A stretch of DNA of 64,000 nt, from assembly GCA_944327625.1 (NCBI GenBank), contig CALVHL010000001.1, positions 160,006 to 224,005 of the forward strand, in the 5' to 3' direction. Shown here in pieces: positions 36,964-45,838 of the stretch (its first letter is position 1; every line of letters begins with the position of its first letter). Made by a program: the position numbers and the translations under genes. The DNA is from an uncultured Clostridia bacterium. Its GTDB lineage: Bacteria; Bacillota; Clostridia; Christensenellales; Borkfalkiaceae. The notes under the pieces were generated by a model. It had not been told where the DNA came from, ran no database searches, and saw only the letters and a program-made list of their open reading frames with translations.

Positions 36964-38919
36964 ATGAATATTTTATTGAAGAACGGCGAACAGCTCAGCC
37001 TCGAAGACGGCGCGGACTGCCTCAGGTGCGCGGCTGCAATCTCCGAAGGACTTGCAAGAAATGCCGTCGCGGCAAAGGTGAACGGCAAGCTCGTCGACCT
37101 TTCCTGCAAGCTCTCTGACGGCGACACCGTCGAGATCGTCACGCTCAAAGACAAGGAGGGGCTGGATATTTACCGCCATACCTGCTCGCACGTGCTCGCG
37201 CAGGCCGTCAAAAACATTTTCCCCACCTGCAATCTTGCGATAGGTCCCGTAATCGAAAACGGCTTCTATTACGATATTGACTTCAAGACGCCCATTACGC
37301 AGGACGATTTCGAGAAGATCGAAACCGAAATGAGCAAGATAATCAAGGCAAATACCCCCATAGAGCGCTTCGAACTGCCCAGAAAGGAGGCAATCGAGCT
37401 AATGGCGAAGTATAAGGAGAAGTATAAGGTAGAGCTCATAGAAGATCTGCCCGAGGACGCAGTCATCTCCTTCTACAAGCAGGGTTCGTTCACCGACCTC
37501 TGCAGAGGCCCTCATCTTCCGTCTACGGGCAGAATTAAGGCGTTCAAGCTCATCTCGCTCACCGGCGCGTATTGGAGGGGCAACGAAAAGAACAAGATGC
37601 TCACCCGCATTTACGGCACGGCGTTCGAGAAAAAGAGCCAGATGGAGGAATACCTTGCCGCCGTCGAGGAGGCTAAAAAGCGCGACCACAACAAGCTCGG
37701 CAGGGAGCTCGGCATATTCATGACGAGCGACGTCATCGGTCAGGGCTTGCCCATTCTCATGCCCAAGGGCGCAAAGATATTGCAGATACTTTCCCGCTTC
37801 GTCGAGGACGAGGAGGCAAAGCGCGGGTTTATGATTACCAAAACCCCGCTCATGGCTAAGTCCGACCTCTATAAGATTTCGGGGCATTGGTATCACTACC
37901 GCGATAAGATGTTCGTGCTCGGTCAGACCGACGAGCAGGGCGAGGGGCTCAACGGCGAGGAGATAATGGCGCTTCGTCCCATGACTTGCCCGTTCCAGTA
38001 CCAGATTTACAAGAACGGCCTCAAATCTTACCGCGATCTGCCCTGCCGCTATTCCGAAACGGCGACCGAGTTCAGAAAGGAAAACTCTGGCGAAATGCAC
38101 GGACTTATAAGGGTGCGCCAGTTCACGCTTTCCGACGGCCACATAATCTGCACCAAGGAGCAGGTGGAGGACGAGTTCAAGCGCTGCCTCGATCTCTCCT
38201 ACTACATTCTCGACTGCCTCGGTATGCGCAACGACGTAACCTATCGCTTCTCCAAGAGGGGCGCGTCGAAGTCCGACAAGTATATCGACAACGACGAGGC
38301 GTGGAATAAGACCGAAGCCATGATGAAGGTCATACTCGACGATCTCGGCATAGATTATGTCGAGGCTGACGACGAGGCGGCGTTCTACGGTCCCAAGCTC
38401 GACGTTCAGATCAAGAACGTGCACGGCAAGGAAGATACGCTCATAACCATTCAGATAGACTTCGCCGCAGGCGAGAGCTTTGAAATGCAGTATATCGACG
38501 TCGACGGCACCAAGCGTACGCCCTACGTCATTCACAGAAGCTCAATCGGCTGCTACGAGAGGACGCTTGCATTCCTCATCGAAAAGTATGCGGGTGCGTT
38601 CCCGCTCTGGATGTGCCCTACTCAGGTCAAGGTTCTGCCCATTACCGACAGGACAAAGGAGTATGCCGACAAGGTATGCGCCGACCTCTGCGAGCTGGGC
38701 ATCCGCGCGGAAGTCGACGGCAGAAACGAGAAGATAGGCTACAAGATAAGGGAAGCCAAGCTCGACAAGATACCCTATATTCTAGTCGTCGGCGACAAGG
38801 AAGCGGAAGACGGCACCGTCAACGTCAACAAGAGGGGCGTAGAGGAAAAATCTACCATGTCCAAGGAAGATTTTGAAAATCTCGTCGTCCGCGAAGACAG
38901 AAAAAAGATAATTTTCTGA
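36964..38919 (+). CDS. thrS: Threonyl-tRNA synthetase
   Basis: Class II synthetase, 651 residues. Domains run TGS (1-60), the N2 editing domain (HTCSHVLAQAVKNIFP around 75-90, with YYDID), the catalytic core (RFVEDEEAKRGF, motif 2 FRKENSGEMHGLIRVRQF, motif 3 IGCYERTLAFLIE) and the anticodon-binding domain (from about 545). AAGGAG precedes ATG 36964. It is controlled by the T-box just upstream. Confidence 0.97.
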   Translation: MNILLKNGEQLSLEDGADCLRCAAAISEGLARNAVAAKVNGKLVDLSCKLSDGDTVEIVTLKDKEGLDIYRHTCSHVLAQAVKNIFPTCNLAIGPVIENGFYYDIDFKTPITQDDFEKIETEMSKIIKANTPIERFELPRKEAIELMAKYKEKYKVELIEDLPEDAVISFYKQGSFTDLCRGPHLPSTGRIKAFKLISLTGAYWRGNEKNKMLTRIYGTAFEKKSQMEEYLAAVEEAKKRDHNKLGRELGIFMTSDVIGQGLPILMPKGAKILQILSRFVEDEEAKRGFMITKTPLMAKSDLYKISGHWYHYRDKMFVLGQTDEQGEGLNGEEIMALRPMTCPFQYQIYKNGLKSYRDLPCRYSETATEFRKENSGEMHGLIRVRQFTLSDGHIICTKEQVEDEFKRCLDLSYYILDCLGMRNDVTYRFSKRGASKSDKYIDNDEAWNKTEAMMKVILDDLGIDYVEADDEAAFYGPKLDVQIKNVHGKEDTLITIQIDFAAGESFEMQYIDVDGTKRTPYVIHRSSIGCYERTLAFLIEKYAGAFPLWMCPTQVKVLPITDRTKEYADKVCADLCELGIRAEVDGRNEKIGYKIREAKLDKIPYILVVGDKEAEDGTVNVNKRGVEEKSTMSKEDFENLVVREDRKKIIF

Positions 38920-38928
38920 TAAAAACAG

Positions 38929-38957
38929 TTGACTTAAAGCAAAATAAATTGTATTAT
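38929..38957 (+). promoter_or_regulatory. infC-rpmI-rplT promoter
   Basis: TTGACT (38929-38934), 17-base spacer, TATTAT (38952-38957); start near 38964. Confidence 0.75.
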
Positions 38958-38963
38958 ATAAAG

Positions 38964-39082
38964 GTAAGCAAAGGTTAACCCCTTTCGCCTTGCGTAGAGT
39001 ATGCAACGGCTAATAATGTATAATACGCCTAACGGCTAAGTGCATTTATCGGGTTACTTTTGCGTAACCCGATATTTTATTG
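38964..39082 (+). promoter_or_regulatory. Leader with terminator (probable L20 leader)
   Basis: A leader of about 140 bases precedes infC and contains a 10-pair stem, ATCGGGTTAC (39048-39057) with GTAACCCGAT (39064-39073), then ATTTTATTG. In Bacillota this operon is controlled by L20 binding to its leader and causing termination. CGGCTAA occurs twice upstream of the stem. Assignment rests on position and the terminator, not on a structural model. Confidence 0.7.
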
Positions 39083-39103
39083 TCAAATAAATCAGAGAGG
39101 TAT

Positions 39104-39622
39104 ATGATTATAAAAGATTTATATCAGGTCAACGAGGCAATAAGGGATAAGGAAGTCAGGGTAATCGGCGCTGACGGACAGATGGTCGGCGTTATGTCCT
39201 CTTTTCAGGCTTTAAGGCTTGCCGAGGAGGCAGATCTCGACCTCGTCAAAATTTCGCCCAATTCAGATCCTCCCGTCTGCAAGATTATGGACTATTCAAA
39301 GTTCAAGTACGAGCAGGCAAAAAAGGACAAGGAAAACCGCAAAAACCAGACGCAGATAGAGATTAAGGAAATTCGTCTTTCCATGACTATCGACGTGGGC
39401 GACATTGCGGTCAAGACCAAGCAGTGCCTCAAATTCCTCGAAGCAGGCAATAAGGTAAAGGTATCCATAAGGATGAAGGGCAGGGAGAATGCCCGTTCCT
39501 ATCAGGGCGTCAAGGTAATGCAGGACTTCTTTGAGGGGCTCGGCGGCAAGGCCGTGCAGGACAAGAAGCCCGTTGCGGAAGGCAGAATGATAACCATGAT
39601 GCTTTCGCCCGTAAAATCCTGA
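39104..39622 (+). CDS. infC: Translation initiation factor IF-3
   Basis: Prevents premature subunit joining and checks the initiator codon. I take ATG 39104 as start, giving 172 residues that begin IIKDLYQVNEAIRDKEVR. AGAGAGG ends only 3 bases before the ATG. The next codons are ATT (39107) and ATA (39110); AUU and similar non-standard starts are known for infC in other bacteria, so the true start may be a few codons in. An upstream in-frame TTG at 39080 lies in the terminator tail and is unlikely. Confidence 0.93.
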   Translation: MIIKDLYQVNEAIRDKEVRVIGADGQMVGVMSSFQALRLAEEADLDLVKISPNSDPPVCKIMDYSKFKYEQAKKDKENRKNQTQIEIKEIRLSMTIDVGDIAVKTKQCLKFLEAGNKVKVSIRMKGRENARSYQGVKVMQDFFEGLGGKAVQDKKPVAEGRMITMMLSPVKS

Positions 39623-39664
39623 CGACATTTAAATTTTGTAAAATATTCATTGGAGGACAATAAT

Positions 39665-39865
39665 ATGCCTAAGCAGAAATCACACAGCGGTTCCAAAAAG
39701 CGTTTCTGGCTGACCGCTAGCGGCAAGGTTCAGAGACCTCACGGCGGCAAGAACCACAAAGCTGAAACCAAGAACAGAAAGAGAAAGAGAAATTTGCGTC
39801 AGAACACGCTTGTTTCCAGCACTCAGGAATCTACGGTCAAGTCCATGATTCCCTATAAGGCGTAA
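39665..39865 (+). CDS. rpmI: 50S ribosomal protein L35
   Basis: A 66-residue basic protein beginning MPKQKSHSGSKKRF. Its GGAGGACAATAAT leader contains a strong ribosome-binding site, so the start at 39665 is preferred to an ATG 15 bases earlier. Confidence 0.97.
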   Translation: MPKQKSHSGSKKRFWLTASGKVQRPHGGKNHKAETKNRKRKRNLRQNTLVSSTQESTVKSMIPYKA

Positions 39866-39879
39866 AGGAGGAGTAAATC

Positions 39880-40230
39880 ATGCGTATTAAGAGAACGGTC
39901 AACGCTTTAAAGAAGCGCAGAAAGATAATGCGCCTTGCAAAAGGTTATTTCGGTAACAAGTCCAAGAATTACAGAATCGCCCGCGAAGCGGTTATGAAGT
40001 CTTTAAACTATGCTTTCGTCGGCAGAAGGCTGAGAAAGCGCGATATGCGTTCGCTCTGGATCGCTCGTATCAACGCAGCGGCAAGGGTAAACGGTCTTTC
40101 CTACTCCAAGTTCATGCACGGCCTCAAAGTTGCAGGCATCAACCTCAACAGAAAAGTACTTGCAGACCTTGCGGTAAACGACGCGGCAGCGTTCGCTGCA
40201 CTTGCTGAAAAGGCAAAGGCGGCTGTTTAA
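39880..40230 (+). CDS. rplT: 50S ribosomal protein L20
   Basis: A 116-residue ribosomal protein and, in Bacillota, feedback regulator of this operon. Segments [19 protein letters not shown] and [16 protein letters not shown] are typical. GGAGGAG precedes ATG 39880. Confidence 0.98.
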   Translation: MRIKRTVNALKKRRKIMRLAKGYFGNKSKNYRIAREAVMKSLNYAFVGRRLRKRDMRSLWIARINAAARVNGLSYSKFMHGLKVAGINLNRKVLADLAVNDAAAFAALAEKAKAAV

Positions 40231-40244
40231 TATACGGTTTATTC

Positions 40245-40277
40245 AGGGTAGCGCTTGCGCTACCCTAAGTACTTTAA
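40245..40277 (+). terminator. Terminator after rplT
   Basis: AGGGTAGC (40245-40252) pairs with GCTACCCT (40259-40266), loop GCTTGC; only a weak T-rich tail follows, so some read-through into the methyltransferase gene is possible. Confidence 0.7.
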
Positions 40278-40293
40278 TCGGGTAAATTTCAAA

Positions 40294-41019
40294 ATGATCA
40301 TCACATCGAGGGCTAACCCCGTCGTCAGAAAGCTCATCTCGCTTTCCGACAAGAAATTCAGGCGGCAGTACGGAGAATATCTCGTCGAGGGAATTAAACC
40401 CGTAAACGAGTGTCTTGCCGCGGGCTGCGAGGTGACTAATATCTATTGCACCGAACAGCTCTCGCCGCGCTACGAGGGCGCAACAGTGCTTTCGGACGGA
40501 GTATTCGCCGCGGTGTCTTCGGAAAAATCGCCGCAGGGCGTCATCGCAACCGTAAAAATACCTCAAAAGGACATCGTTCCGCCCGACAGCGACTGCCTGC
40601 TTCTCGACAGAATACAGGATCCGGGCAACCTCGGCACGATAATAAGGACGGCAAACGCCGCGGGATATACTAAGATTTACTGTATCGGCTGTGCCGACGT
40701 GTGGTCGCCCAAGGTCGTCCGCGCGAGCATGAGCGGCGTGTTTTTCGTCGATTGCTACGACTGTGACGAGGACGAGGCGCTCGAAGCGCTCGACGGCGTG
40801 CCTATAATTACGGCTGATATGGACGGCGAAGACATATTTTCCTTCGTCGCGCCTGAAAAGTTCTGTCTTTGCATCGGCAACGAGGGCAGCGGCGTGAGCG
40901 AGAGAATAAGAAATTTATCCCGTTATACTGTAAGAATACCCATGCGACCGACGTGCGAGAGCCTCAATGCGGGCGTTTCGGCGGCGATTGCCATGTATGC
41001 GCTTAAAAATAACAGATAA
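40294..41019 (+). CDS. SpoU/TrmH-family rRNA 2'-O-methyltransferase
   Basis: A knotted (SPOUT) methyltransferase acting on 23S rRNA or tRNA ribose. The start is ATG 40294 (MIITSRANPVVRKL). The N-terminal substrate-binding part ends at about residue 95. The SpoU motifs follow: LLLDRIQDPGNLGTIIRTA, CIGNEGSGVSERI and IPMRPTCESLNAGVSAAIAMY, which form the cofactor knot. It has 241 residues. Exact target base unknown. It is placed right after rplT, as in many Clostridia. Confidence 0.9.
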   Translation: MIITSRANPVVRKLISLSDKKFRRQYGEYLVEGIKPVNECLAAGCEVTNIYCTEQLSPRYEGATVLSDGVFAAVSSEKSPQGVIATVKIPQKDIVPPDSDCLLLDRIQDPGNLGTIIRTANAAGYTKIYCIGCADVWSPKVVRASMSGVFFVDCYDCDEDEALEALDGVPIITADMDGEDIFSFVAPEKFCLCIGNEGSGVSERIRNLSRYTVRIPMRPTCESLNAGVSAAIAMYALKNNR

Positions 41020-41033
41020 TCAGGAGAAGTAAT

Positions 41034-41774
41034 ATGTCCGGACATTCCAAATGGCATAACATAGCCGCAAAAAAGGGCAAGACCGACGCTGCCCGCGGCG
41101 CAATATTCACCAAGATAGGCAGGGAACTTGCGGTTGCCGCAAAATCCAACCCCAACCCTGAAACCAACAGCAAGCTTGCCGACGTAATCGCCAAGGCTAA
41201 GGCGGCAAATATGCCCAACGACAACATCAAGAGGTCGATTGCAAGGGCATCGGGCGAACTCAGCGGCAAAGACTATAAAGAGCTGACTTATGAAGGCTAC
41301 GGCGTTGCAGGCTCTGCCGTCATCATAAAGACGCTTACCGACAACGTAAACAGGACTTCGGGCGACATAAGCTCGACAATGTCCAAGTGCGGCGGACAGA
41401 TGGGCAAGCCCGGCTGCGTCAGCTATCAGTTCGACAACAAGGGCGTAATCGTCATCGAGAGGACGGTTGCACTCGACGAGGACACCATGATGGAGTACTG
41501 CCTCGAAGCCGAAGCCGACGACTATGTGGTCAGCGAGGACGCCTACGAGGTATATACCACGCCTGAAAAGTTCTCGGAAGTCAGAAAGTTCTTCGAGGAT
41601 AAGGGCGTTAACTTCCTCGAAGCAGAGATCAAGATGATACCCCAGAACTATATAACCCTTCCCGAGGACAAGCTTGCGACCTTCCAGAAGATGATTGACA
41701 AGCTTGAAGAACTCGATGACGTTCAGGACGTCTATCACAACGTCGAGCTTCCCGAAGAAGACGACGAGGACTGA
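41034..41774 (+). CDS. yebC: YebC/PmpR family protein
   Basis: A 246-residue conserved protein beginning MSGHSKWHNIAAKKGKTDA. It is annotated as a transcriptional regulator, but members of the family have been implicated in relief of ribosome stalling. Other conserved parts are NMPNDNIKRSIARA and YEGYGVAGSAVIIKTLTDN. A strong terminator follows. Confidence 0.96.
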   Translation: MSGHSKWHNIAAKKGKTDAARGAIFTKIGRELAVAAKSNPNPETNSKLADVIAKAKAANMPNDNIKRSIARASGELSGKDYKELTYEGYGVAGSAVIIKTLTDNVNRTSGDISSTMSKCGGQMGKPGCVSYQFDNKGVIVIERTVALDEDTMMEYCLEAEADDYVVSEDAYEVYTTPEKFSEVRKFFEDKGVNFLEAEIKMIPQNYITLPEDKLATFQKMIDKLEELDDVQDVYHNVELPEEDDED

Positions 41775-41792
41775 TATAACTTAAATTTATGC

Positions 41793-41828
41793 GGCGGAAA
41801 GCCCTTTGGGCTTTCCGCCTTTACTTTT
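41793..41828 (+). terminator. Terminator after yebC
   Basis: Perfect 12-pair stem, 41793-41804 with 41808-41819, loop TTT, then TTTACTTTT. Confidence 0.92.
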
Positions 41829-41855
41829 GCCGTAACGCGGTGGAGCACTTTTGCA

Positions 41856-42028
41856 TATAATAATCAGGCGGGAGTAAATTTAAAGGCAAAACTTCGGCAT
41901 AAATTTAGGGCTTACTGCCCAATATAATTTTACAAGCGTAAGCGCTTTACAGATAGTTTAGGCGGCTTAAAAAAGCCGAACTAAGCGCAGGGGGAATATT
42001 CAGAATATTCCCCCATGTATTTTTTTAG
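41856..42028 (+). ncRNA. Candidate structured RNA ending in a terminator, unidentified
   Basis: TATAAT at 41856-41861 could start a transcript near 41868; its -35 is weak. The following 120 bases hold several small hairpins: GGGC/GCCC in AGGGCTTACTGCCC, AAGCGTAAGCGCTT, and CGGCTTAAAAAAGCCG. They end in a perfect 11-pair stem (41990-42000 with 42004-42014, loop CAG) followed by ATGTATTTTTTT. It could be a small RNA or a riboswitch-like leader for the gene at 42051, 23 bases past the T-run. I could not match it to a family. Confidence 0.45.
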
Positions 42029-42050
42029 TGCGAAAATTATATTATAGAGT

Positions 42051-42965
42051 ATGCGCATAAGAAAGATTACGGCTTTTATTGTACTTATTGCCCTGCTCAT
42101 AGTGTTGACGCCCGTATCCTATTGCACTTTAAAGGGGCGTGAGACGACGGATGAAAGCGTCATGATGGTCATAGATCTTTGGCAGATTGACGGGTTTGAG
42201 GGCGGCAAGGGCTCGCGTGCGGAATATCTCAGTAAAAAGGCGGGCGAATGTTTCGACGGAGAAAATATCTATTTTCGGGTAACTTCGCTTACTGACGACG
42301 CCGCGAGGATGAATATTGCCGAGGGCAACCTGCCCGACGTTATCTCCTATAACAGCGGTTTTTACGGCATTGCCGAATATATAAACGACAGGCACTTCGC
42401 ATCAATGGAGTGGTGCAACGGCTGTTATTGCCTGATTACGCTCGACGAACGCGCCGACTTTTCTGATGTATCGCCGAAGAACACAATAATTAACGGCGGC
42501 AAAGACAACCTTGCCGAAGTCTGTGCAGTCCTCGAAGGTATAGCCGGCGCGGAAGTTGCACAGCCGACCAATGCCTATCTTCATCTTCTGGACGGAAAGT
42601 ATAAGTATCTCTTAGGAACTCAGCGCGATTTATTCAGGTTTGCCGCGCGGGAGAGGGAGTGCAAAATTAAGCCTTTAAACGCCTTTTCCGACCTAAGACA
42701 GAATATCTCTATAATCGCCTCGGACGGGCAGAGATATGCGGTCTGCAAAGAATTTATTGAATATCTTACGGCGCATAACGAAGTCTCCTCGCTCGGCCTT
42801 TTCAGTTTCAATACGGAGTACTCAGATAATGCTCAGATGAATGAGCTTTCGCGGTGCAAAAGTATTTCGTCTTTGCCTCCGACCTGTTCGGAGATTTATA
42901 TTGCAGAGCTTAAAAACGCTGCGAAAACGGGCGACATAAATAAAATAAAAAATCTCATAAAGTAA
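42051..42965 (+). CDS. Membrane-anchored protein resembling a solute-binding protein
   Basis: Not confidently recognised; 304 residues. A positive N-terminus and a hydrophobic stretch (about 7-24) end in VSYC at about 25; the Cys could be lipid-modified although the lipobox is not canonical. Outside the membrane, the segment NIAEGNLPDVISYNSGFYG resembles the part of extracellular substrate-binding proteins that follows the first lobe. No transporter genes are adjacent. It starts 23 bases after the terminator of the preceding structured region and has a weak ribosome-binding site. Confidence 0.55.
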   Translation: MRIRKITAFIVLIALLIVLTPVSYCTLKGRETTDESVMMVIDLWQIDGFEGGKGSRAEYLSKKAGECFDGENIYFRVTSLTDDAARMNIAEGNLPDVISYNSGFYGIAEYINDRHFASMEWCNGCYCLITLDERADFSDVSPKNTIINGGKDNLAEVCAVLEGIAGAEVAQPTNAYLHLLDGKYKYLLGTQRDLFRFAARERECKIKPLNAFSDLRQNISIIASDGQRYAVCKEFIEYLTAHNEVSSLGLFSFNTEYSDNAQMNELSRCKSISSLPPTCSEIYIAELKNAAKTGDINKIKNLIK

Positions 42966-42994
42966 TTGATAAAAGACGAAAAAAATGCTATCAT
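42966..42994 (+). promoter_or_regulatory. murB promoter
   Basis: TTGATA (42966-42971), 17-base spacer, TATCAT (42989-42994). The start site would fall near 43001, only about 8 bases before ATG 43009, so the leader would be extremely short. Confidence 0.6.
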
Positions 42995-43008
42995 ATAAAA
43001 GGTGTATA

Positions 43009-43893
43009 ATGCGCGCCGAAAGCGCGTTTTGTCTGCCGACGGCGGAGCGGGTTAAGCTCTCCCGCTGTACGACCTACGGGCTCGGCGGCGAAGCGGAAAT
43101 TTACTATCCCGACAACCTCTGTAAGGCAAAACTTATCTTTGACAAACTCAATGAAAATGGCAGGGCTTTCGTGCTCGGCAACGGCTCTGACGTGCTCGCG
43201 TCAGACGGGAAAATAAAAGAGCCGATTATCTGCACGAAGAAGCTGCGCGGCATAGTGCGGGTGGCGGAGGATAAAATTTTCTGCCTTGCGGGAACGAGCG
43301 TAGGCGCGCTCCTTGCGTATTGTAAAAGGCGCAATCTCGGCGGGCTTGAATACCTCGTAAATATCCCCGCGACTATCGGCGGCATAGCTTATATGAACGG
43401 CGGGGCTGGGGGAAAGTACATTTCCGACAACGTGCTTTCCGTCAAGGTGTATAACGGCAATATTGTCACATTGGACAATAAAGACTGCAATTATACATAT
43501 AAACATAGTACTATGCGTGACATAAACGCAATAATACTGTCAATATTGCTTAAAGTTTATCCGTCTACTCGGCAGGAGATCGAGGAAAGGCTTTCGGCGT
43601 ATTCTGCCCGCAGGGCGCATTTGCCGACGGGAAGAAGCTGCGGCTGCGTATTCAAAAATCCGCAGGGCGACTATGCTGCTCGGCTTATCGAGATGGCAGG
43701 TATGAAAGGGCAAAGCTGCGGCGGCGCTTATGTTTCGCCCGTCCACGCAAATTTCATTATAAGCGACGGCGGGAGCGCCGAAGACGTCTGCAAACTCATC
43801 GAACTTGTAAGGGAAGCAGTCTGGCGTAAGTTCGGCGTTTTACTTGAAAACGAAGTGGTGCTCCTCGGAGATTTTGAAGCTTGCAAAAGCTGA
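43009..43893 (+). CDS. murB: UDP-N-acetylenolpyruvoylglucosamine reductase
   Basis: FAD-dependent reduction giving UDP-MurNAc for peptidoglycan. The start is ATG 43009, 6 bases after AAAAGGTG, giving 294 residues. FAD-binding segments are FVLGNGSDVLASDG and LEYLVNIPATIGGIAYMNGG. The region of the proton-donating serine reads CGCVFKNP, with Cys213 where the family usually has Ser. The last part (HANFIISDGGSAEDVCKLI) is normal. It heads the block murB-PHP-whiA-dnaE-pfkA. Confidence 0.92.
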   Translation: MRAESAFCLPTAERVKLSRCTTYGLGGEAEIYYPDNLCKAKLIFDKLNENGRAFVLGNGSDVLASDGKIKEPIICTKKLRGIVRVAEDKIFCLAGTSVGALLAYCKRRNLGGLEYLVNIPATIGGIAYMNGGAGGKYISDNVLSVKVYNGNIVTLDNKDCNYTYKHSTMRDINAIILSILLKVYPSTRQEIEERLSAYSARRAHLPTGRSCGCVFKNPQGDYAARLIEMAGMKGQSCGGAYVSPVHANFIISDGGSAEDVCKLIELVREAVWRKFGVLLENEVVLLGDFEACKS

Positions 43894-44093
43894 AATTTAC
43901 CGCTTATAAATTATAGCCGTCGGCTGAAATTATGGCGCATAAACAGTTATGCGTTAATAGCTTTTCGGCAATATTTGAATTGTCCCGATTGCTTTTTTAT
44001 TTAATAAATTTTCTGTTTGTTGCGCCTTTTACATAACGCATATAAATTTATTTTTACTTTGATTTTCTCGATATACTCATTCTGGAGAAGCTG

Positions 44094-44867
44094 ATGATTT
44101 TAACCGCAGATTACCACACTCATACGCCATATTCGCACGGAAAAAATACCGTGCTCGAAAATGCCGAAGCCGCAAAGCGTGCGGGGCTTAAACAGGTTGC
44201 CATAACCGACCACGGCTTCAATCATCTCCTGTTCGGTCTCAAAAGAAGGAAGCTTTCAGACCTTCGCCGAGAGTGTACCCAAGCCGAGCAAATTACGGGA
44301 GTGAAAGTGCTCATGGGCATGGAGAGCAACCTTATCTCCGTCGACGGCAGGACGGATATGCGAGAGGACGACCTTTTAAATTTCGACATCTATCTCTGCG
44401 GCGTACATTCCGTGCTGAAATATGCGTCTTTTTCGGATATGTACGACATTATGCTTGCCAACTACGCGGCGTATAAGTGCGGTCGCCGTCCGTCCGAAAA
44501 GATAATCGCAAAGACGACGGAAGCGTATGTAAACGCCATCAAAAATAACCCTATCGACATTCTCACGCACATAAATTTCAAGTGCTGTTGCGACCTGAAA
44601 GCCGTCGGCGAGGCGTGTGCGGAATACGGCACTTATGTCGAGATAAACACCAAAAAGCGGCATATTTCCGCCGAAGAACTCAACATTCTCGCCCAAACGG
44701 GCGCGCGGTACGTCGTAAATTCCGACGCTCATTCAGCCGATAGGGTGGGCGACACGGCTATTGCGGACGAACTCGTCGCCGAAGCGGGGCTCAACCTTGA
44801 ACTCATCGACAATATCGACGGCAGATTGCCGACTTTCAGATTTGAAAAATATAAAAAGGGCCTATAA
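44094..44867 (+). CDS. PHP-domain phosphoesterase
   Basis: A metal-dependent phosphoesterase of the PHP family, 257 residues. Metal motifs are DYHTHTPYSHG, ITDHGFNH, GMESNL, GVHSV, THINFK and NSDAHSADR. Close relatives in Clostridia stand at this same position next to whiA; the substrate is unknown. GGAG lies 8 bases before the ATG. The end touches whiA with no gap. Confidence 0.85.
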   Translation: MILTADYHTHTPYSHGKNTVLENAEAAKRAGLKQVAITDHGFNHLLFGLKRRKLSDLRRECTQAEQITGVKVLMGMESNLISVDGRTDMREDDLLNFDIYLCGVHSVLKYASFSDMYDIMLANYAAYKCGRRPSEKIIAKTTEAYVNAIKNNPIDILTHINFKCCCDLKAVGEACAEYGTYVEINTKKRHISAEELNILAQTGARYVVNSDAHSADRVGDTAIADELVAEAGLNLELIDNIDGRLPTFRFEKYKKGL

Positions 44868-45818
44868 ATGTCTAACTTTACCGAAGAAATAAAACAGGAA
44901 ATAATGCGCGCCCTGCCCGAAAATGCCGACTGCGCGGCGGCTTTTCTGTCGGCGTTCGTGCGGACGAGCGGTTCGATAATTTCGAGCGGCGGCAAATTCG
45001 GCTTTGAAATAGTCACCGAAAACAAAAATACTGTCGAATATATAAGGGAACTAGCCGAAAAATATTTTAAGCTGCACCTTGGCGGCGGCGAAGCGTCTTA
45101 CGATTCCCTCAGCGGCAAGGAAAAATATGTCTGTTCATGCCTCGGCGACGGGGCGGAGGCTCTGCTTGAAAGAATGGGCGTAATCTGCCGCGACGAGGAG
45201 GGCGTTTCCCTGCGGCTCGGCATTGACAGAGAACTGCGCGCCGACGAAAACTGCCGTTCGGCATACCTCAAAGGCGCATTTCTCGGCGGCGGAAGCTGTA
45301 CACTTCCCGACGAGCAGACTTACAGCCGCACGGGGTATCATTTCGAGGTCGTCTTTTCCAACCGCATTACGGCGGGAGATTTCTGCGAACTTCTCTGCGA
45401 TTTCGAGGTGCTCGCCAAGCTCGTTACGAGAAAGGAGAGCGCGGTCGTCTATGTCAAGAGCAAAGAGGTCATTTCCGATCTCCTCAACCAAATGGACGTA
45501 CCTGCCTGCCTCGACAAGCTCAATAAAATAGTCGAGTATAAGGACAAGAGCAACAACAGCAACAGGGTGGCTAATTGCTCGGTTTCCAATATCGATAAGA
45601 CGGTGACTGCTTCGGTCGCGCAGATTAAGGCAATTGAGGTAATATCCCAGACGATAGGGCTTCAAAGCCTCGATAAAAATCTGTTTGAGGTGGCGGAGGC
45701 GCGGCTTGCCGATCCGAATGCTTCCATGCGCGAGCTTGCAGACAGGTTGGAAATAACCAAGAGCTGCATTAACCACCGTATGCGCAAGATTTTTGAAATT
45801 TCATCTCAGCTTTTATAA
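44868..45818 (+). CDS. whiA: DNA-binding protein WhiA
   Basis: A conserved Gram-positive protein linked to cell division and chromosome segregation. In 316 residues it joins a degenerate LAGLIDADG homing-nuclease fold (residues about 1-210, AYLKGAFLGGGSC) to a C-terminal helix-turn-helix (MRELADRLEITKSCINHRMRKI). In most Bacillota rapZ and yvcK precede it; here they are absent and a PHP gene abuts it. Confidence 0.96.
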   Translation: MSNFTEEIKQEIMRALPENADCAAAFLSAFVRTSGSIISSGGKFGFEIVTENKNTVEYIRELAEKYFKLHLGGGEASYDSLSGKEKYVCSCLGDGAEALLERMGVICRDEEGVSLRLGIDRELRADENCRSAYLKGAFLGGGSCTLPDEQTYSRTGYHFEVVFSNRITAGDFCELLCDFEVLAKLVTRKESAVVYVKSKEVISDLLNQMDVPACLDKLNKIVEYKDKSNNSNRVANCSVSNIDKTVTASVAQIKAIEVISQTIGLQSLDKNLFEVAEARLADPNASMRELADRLEITKSCINHRMRKIFEISSQLL

Positions 45819-45838
45819 TAAATTAAAGGACTTTACAC

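Noticed and set aside
41856..42028. 6S RNA, SRP RNA or tmRNA
   Set aside because: No long bulged rod pairing the two ends, no SRP tetraloop signature and no tRNA-like ends could be found by eye.
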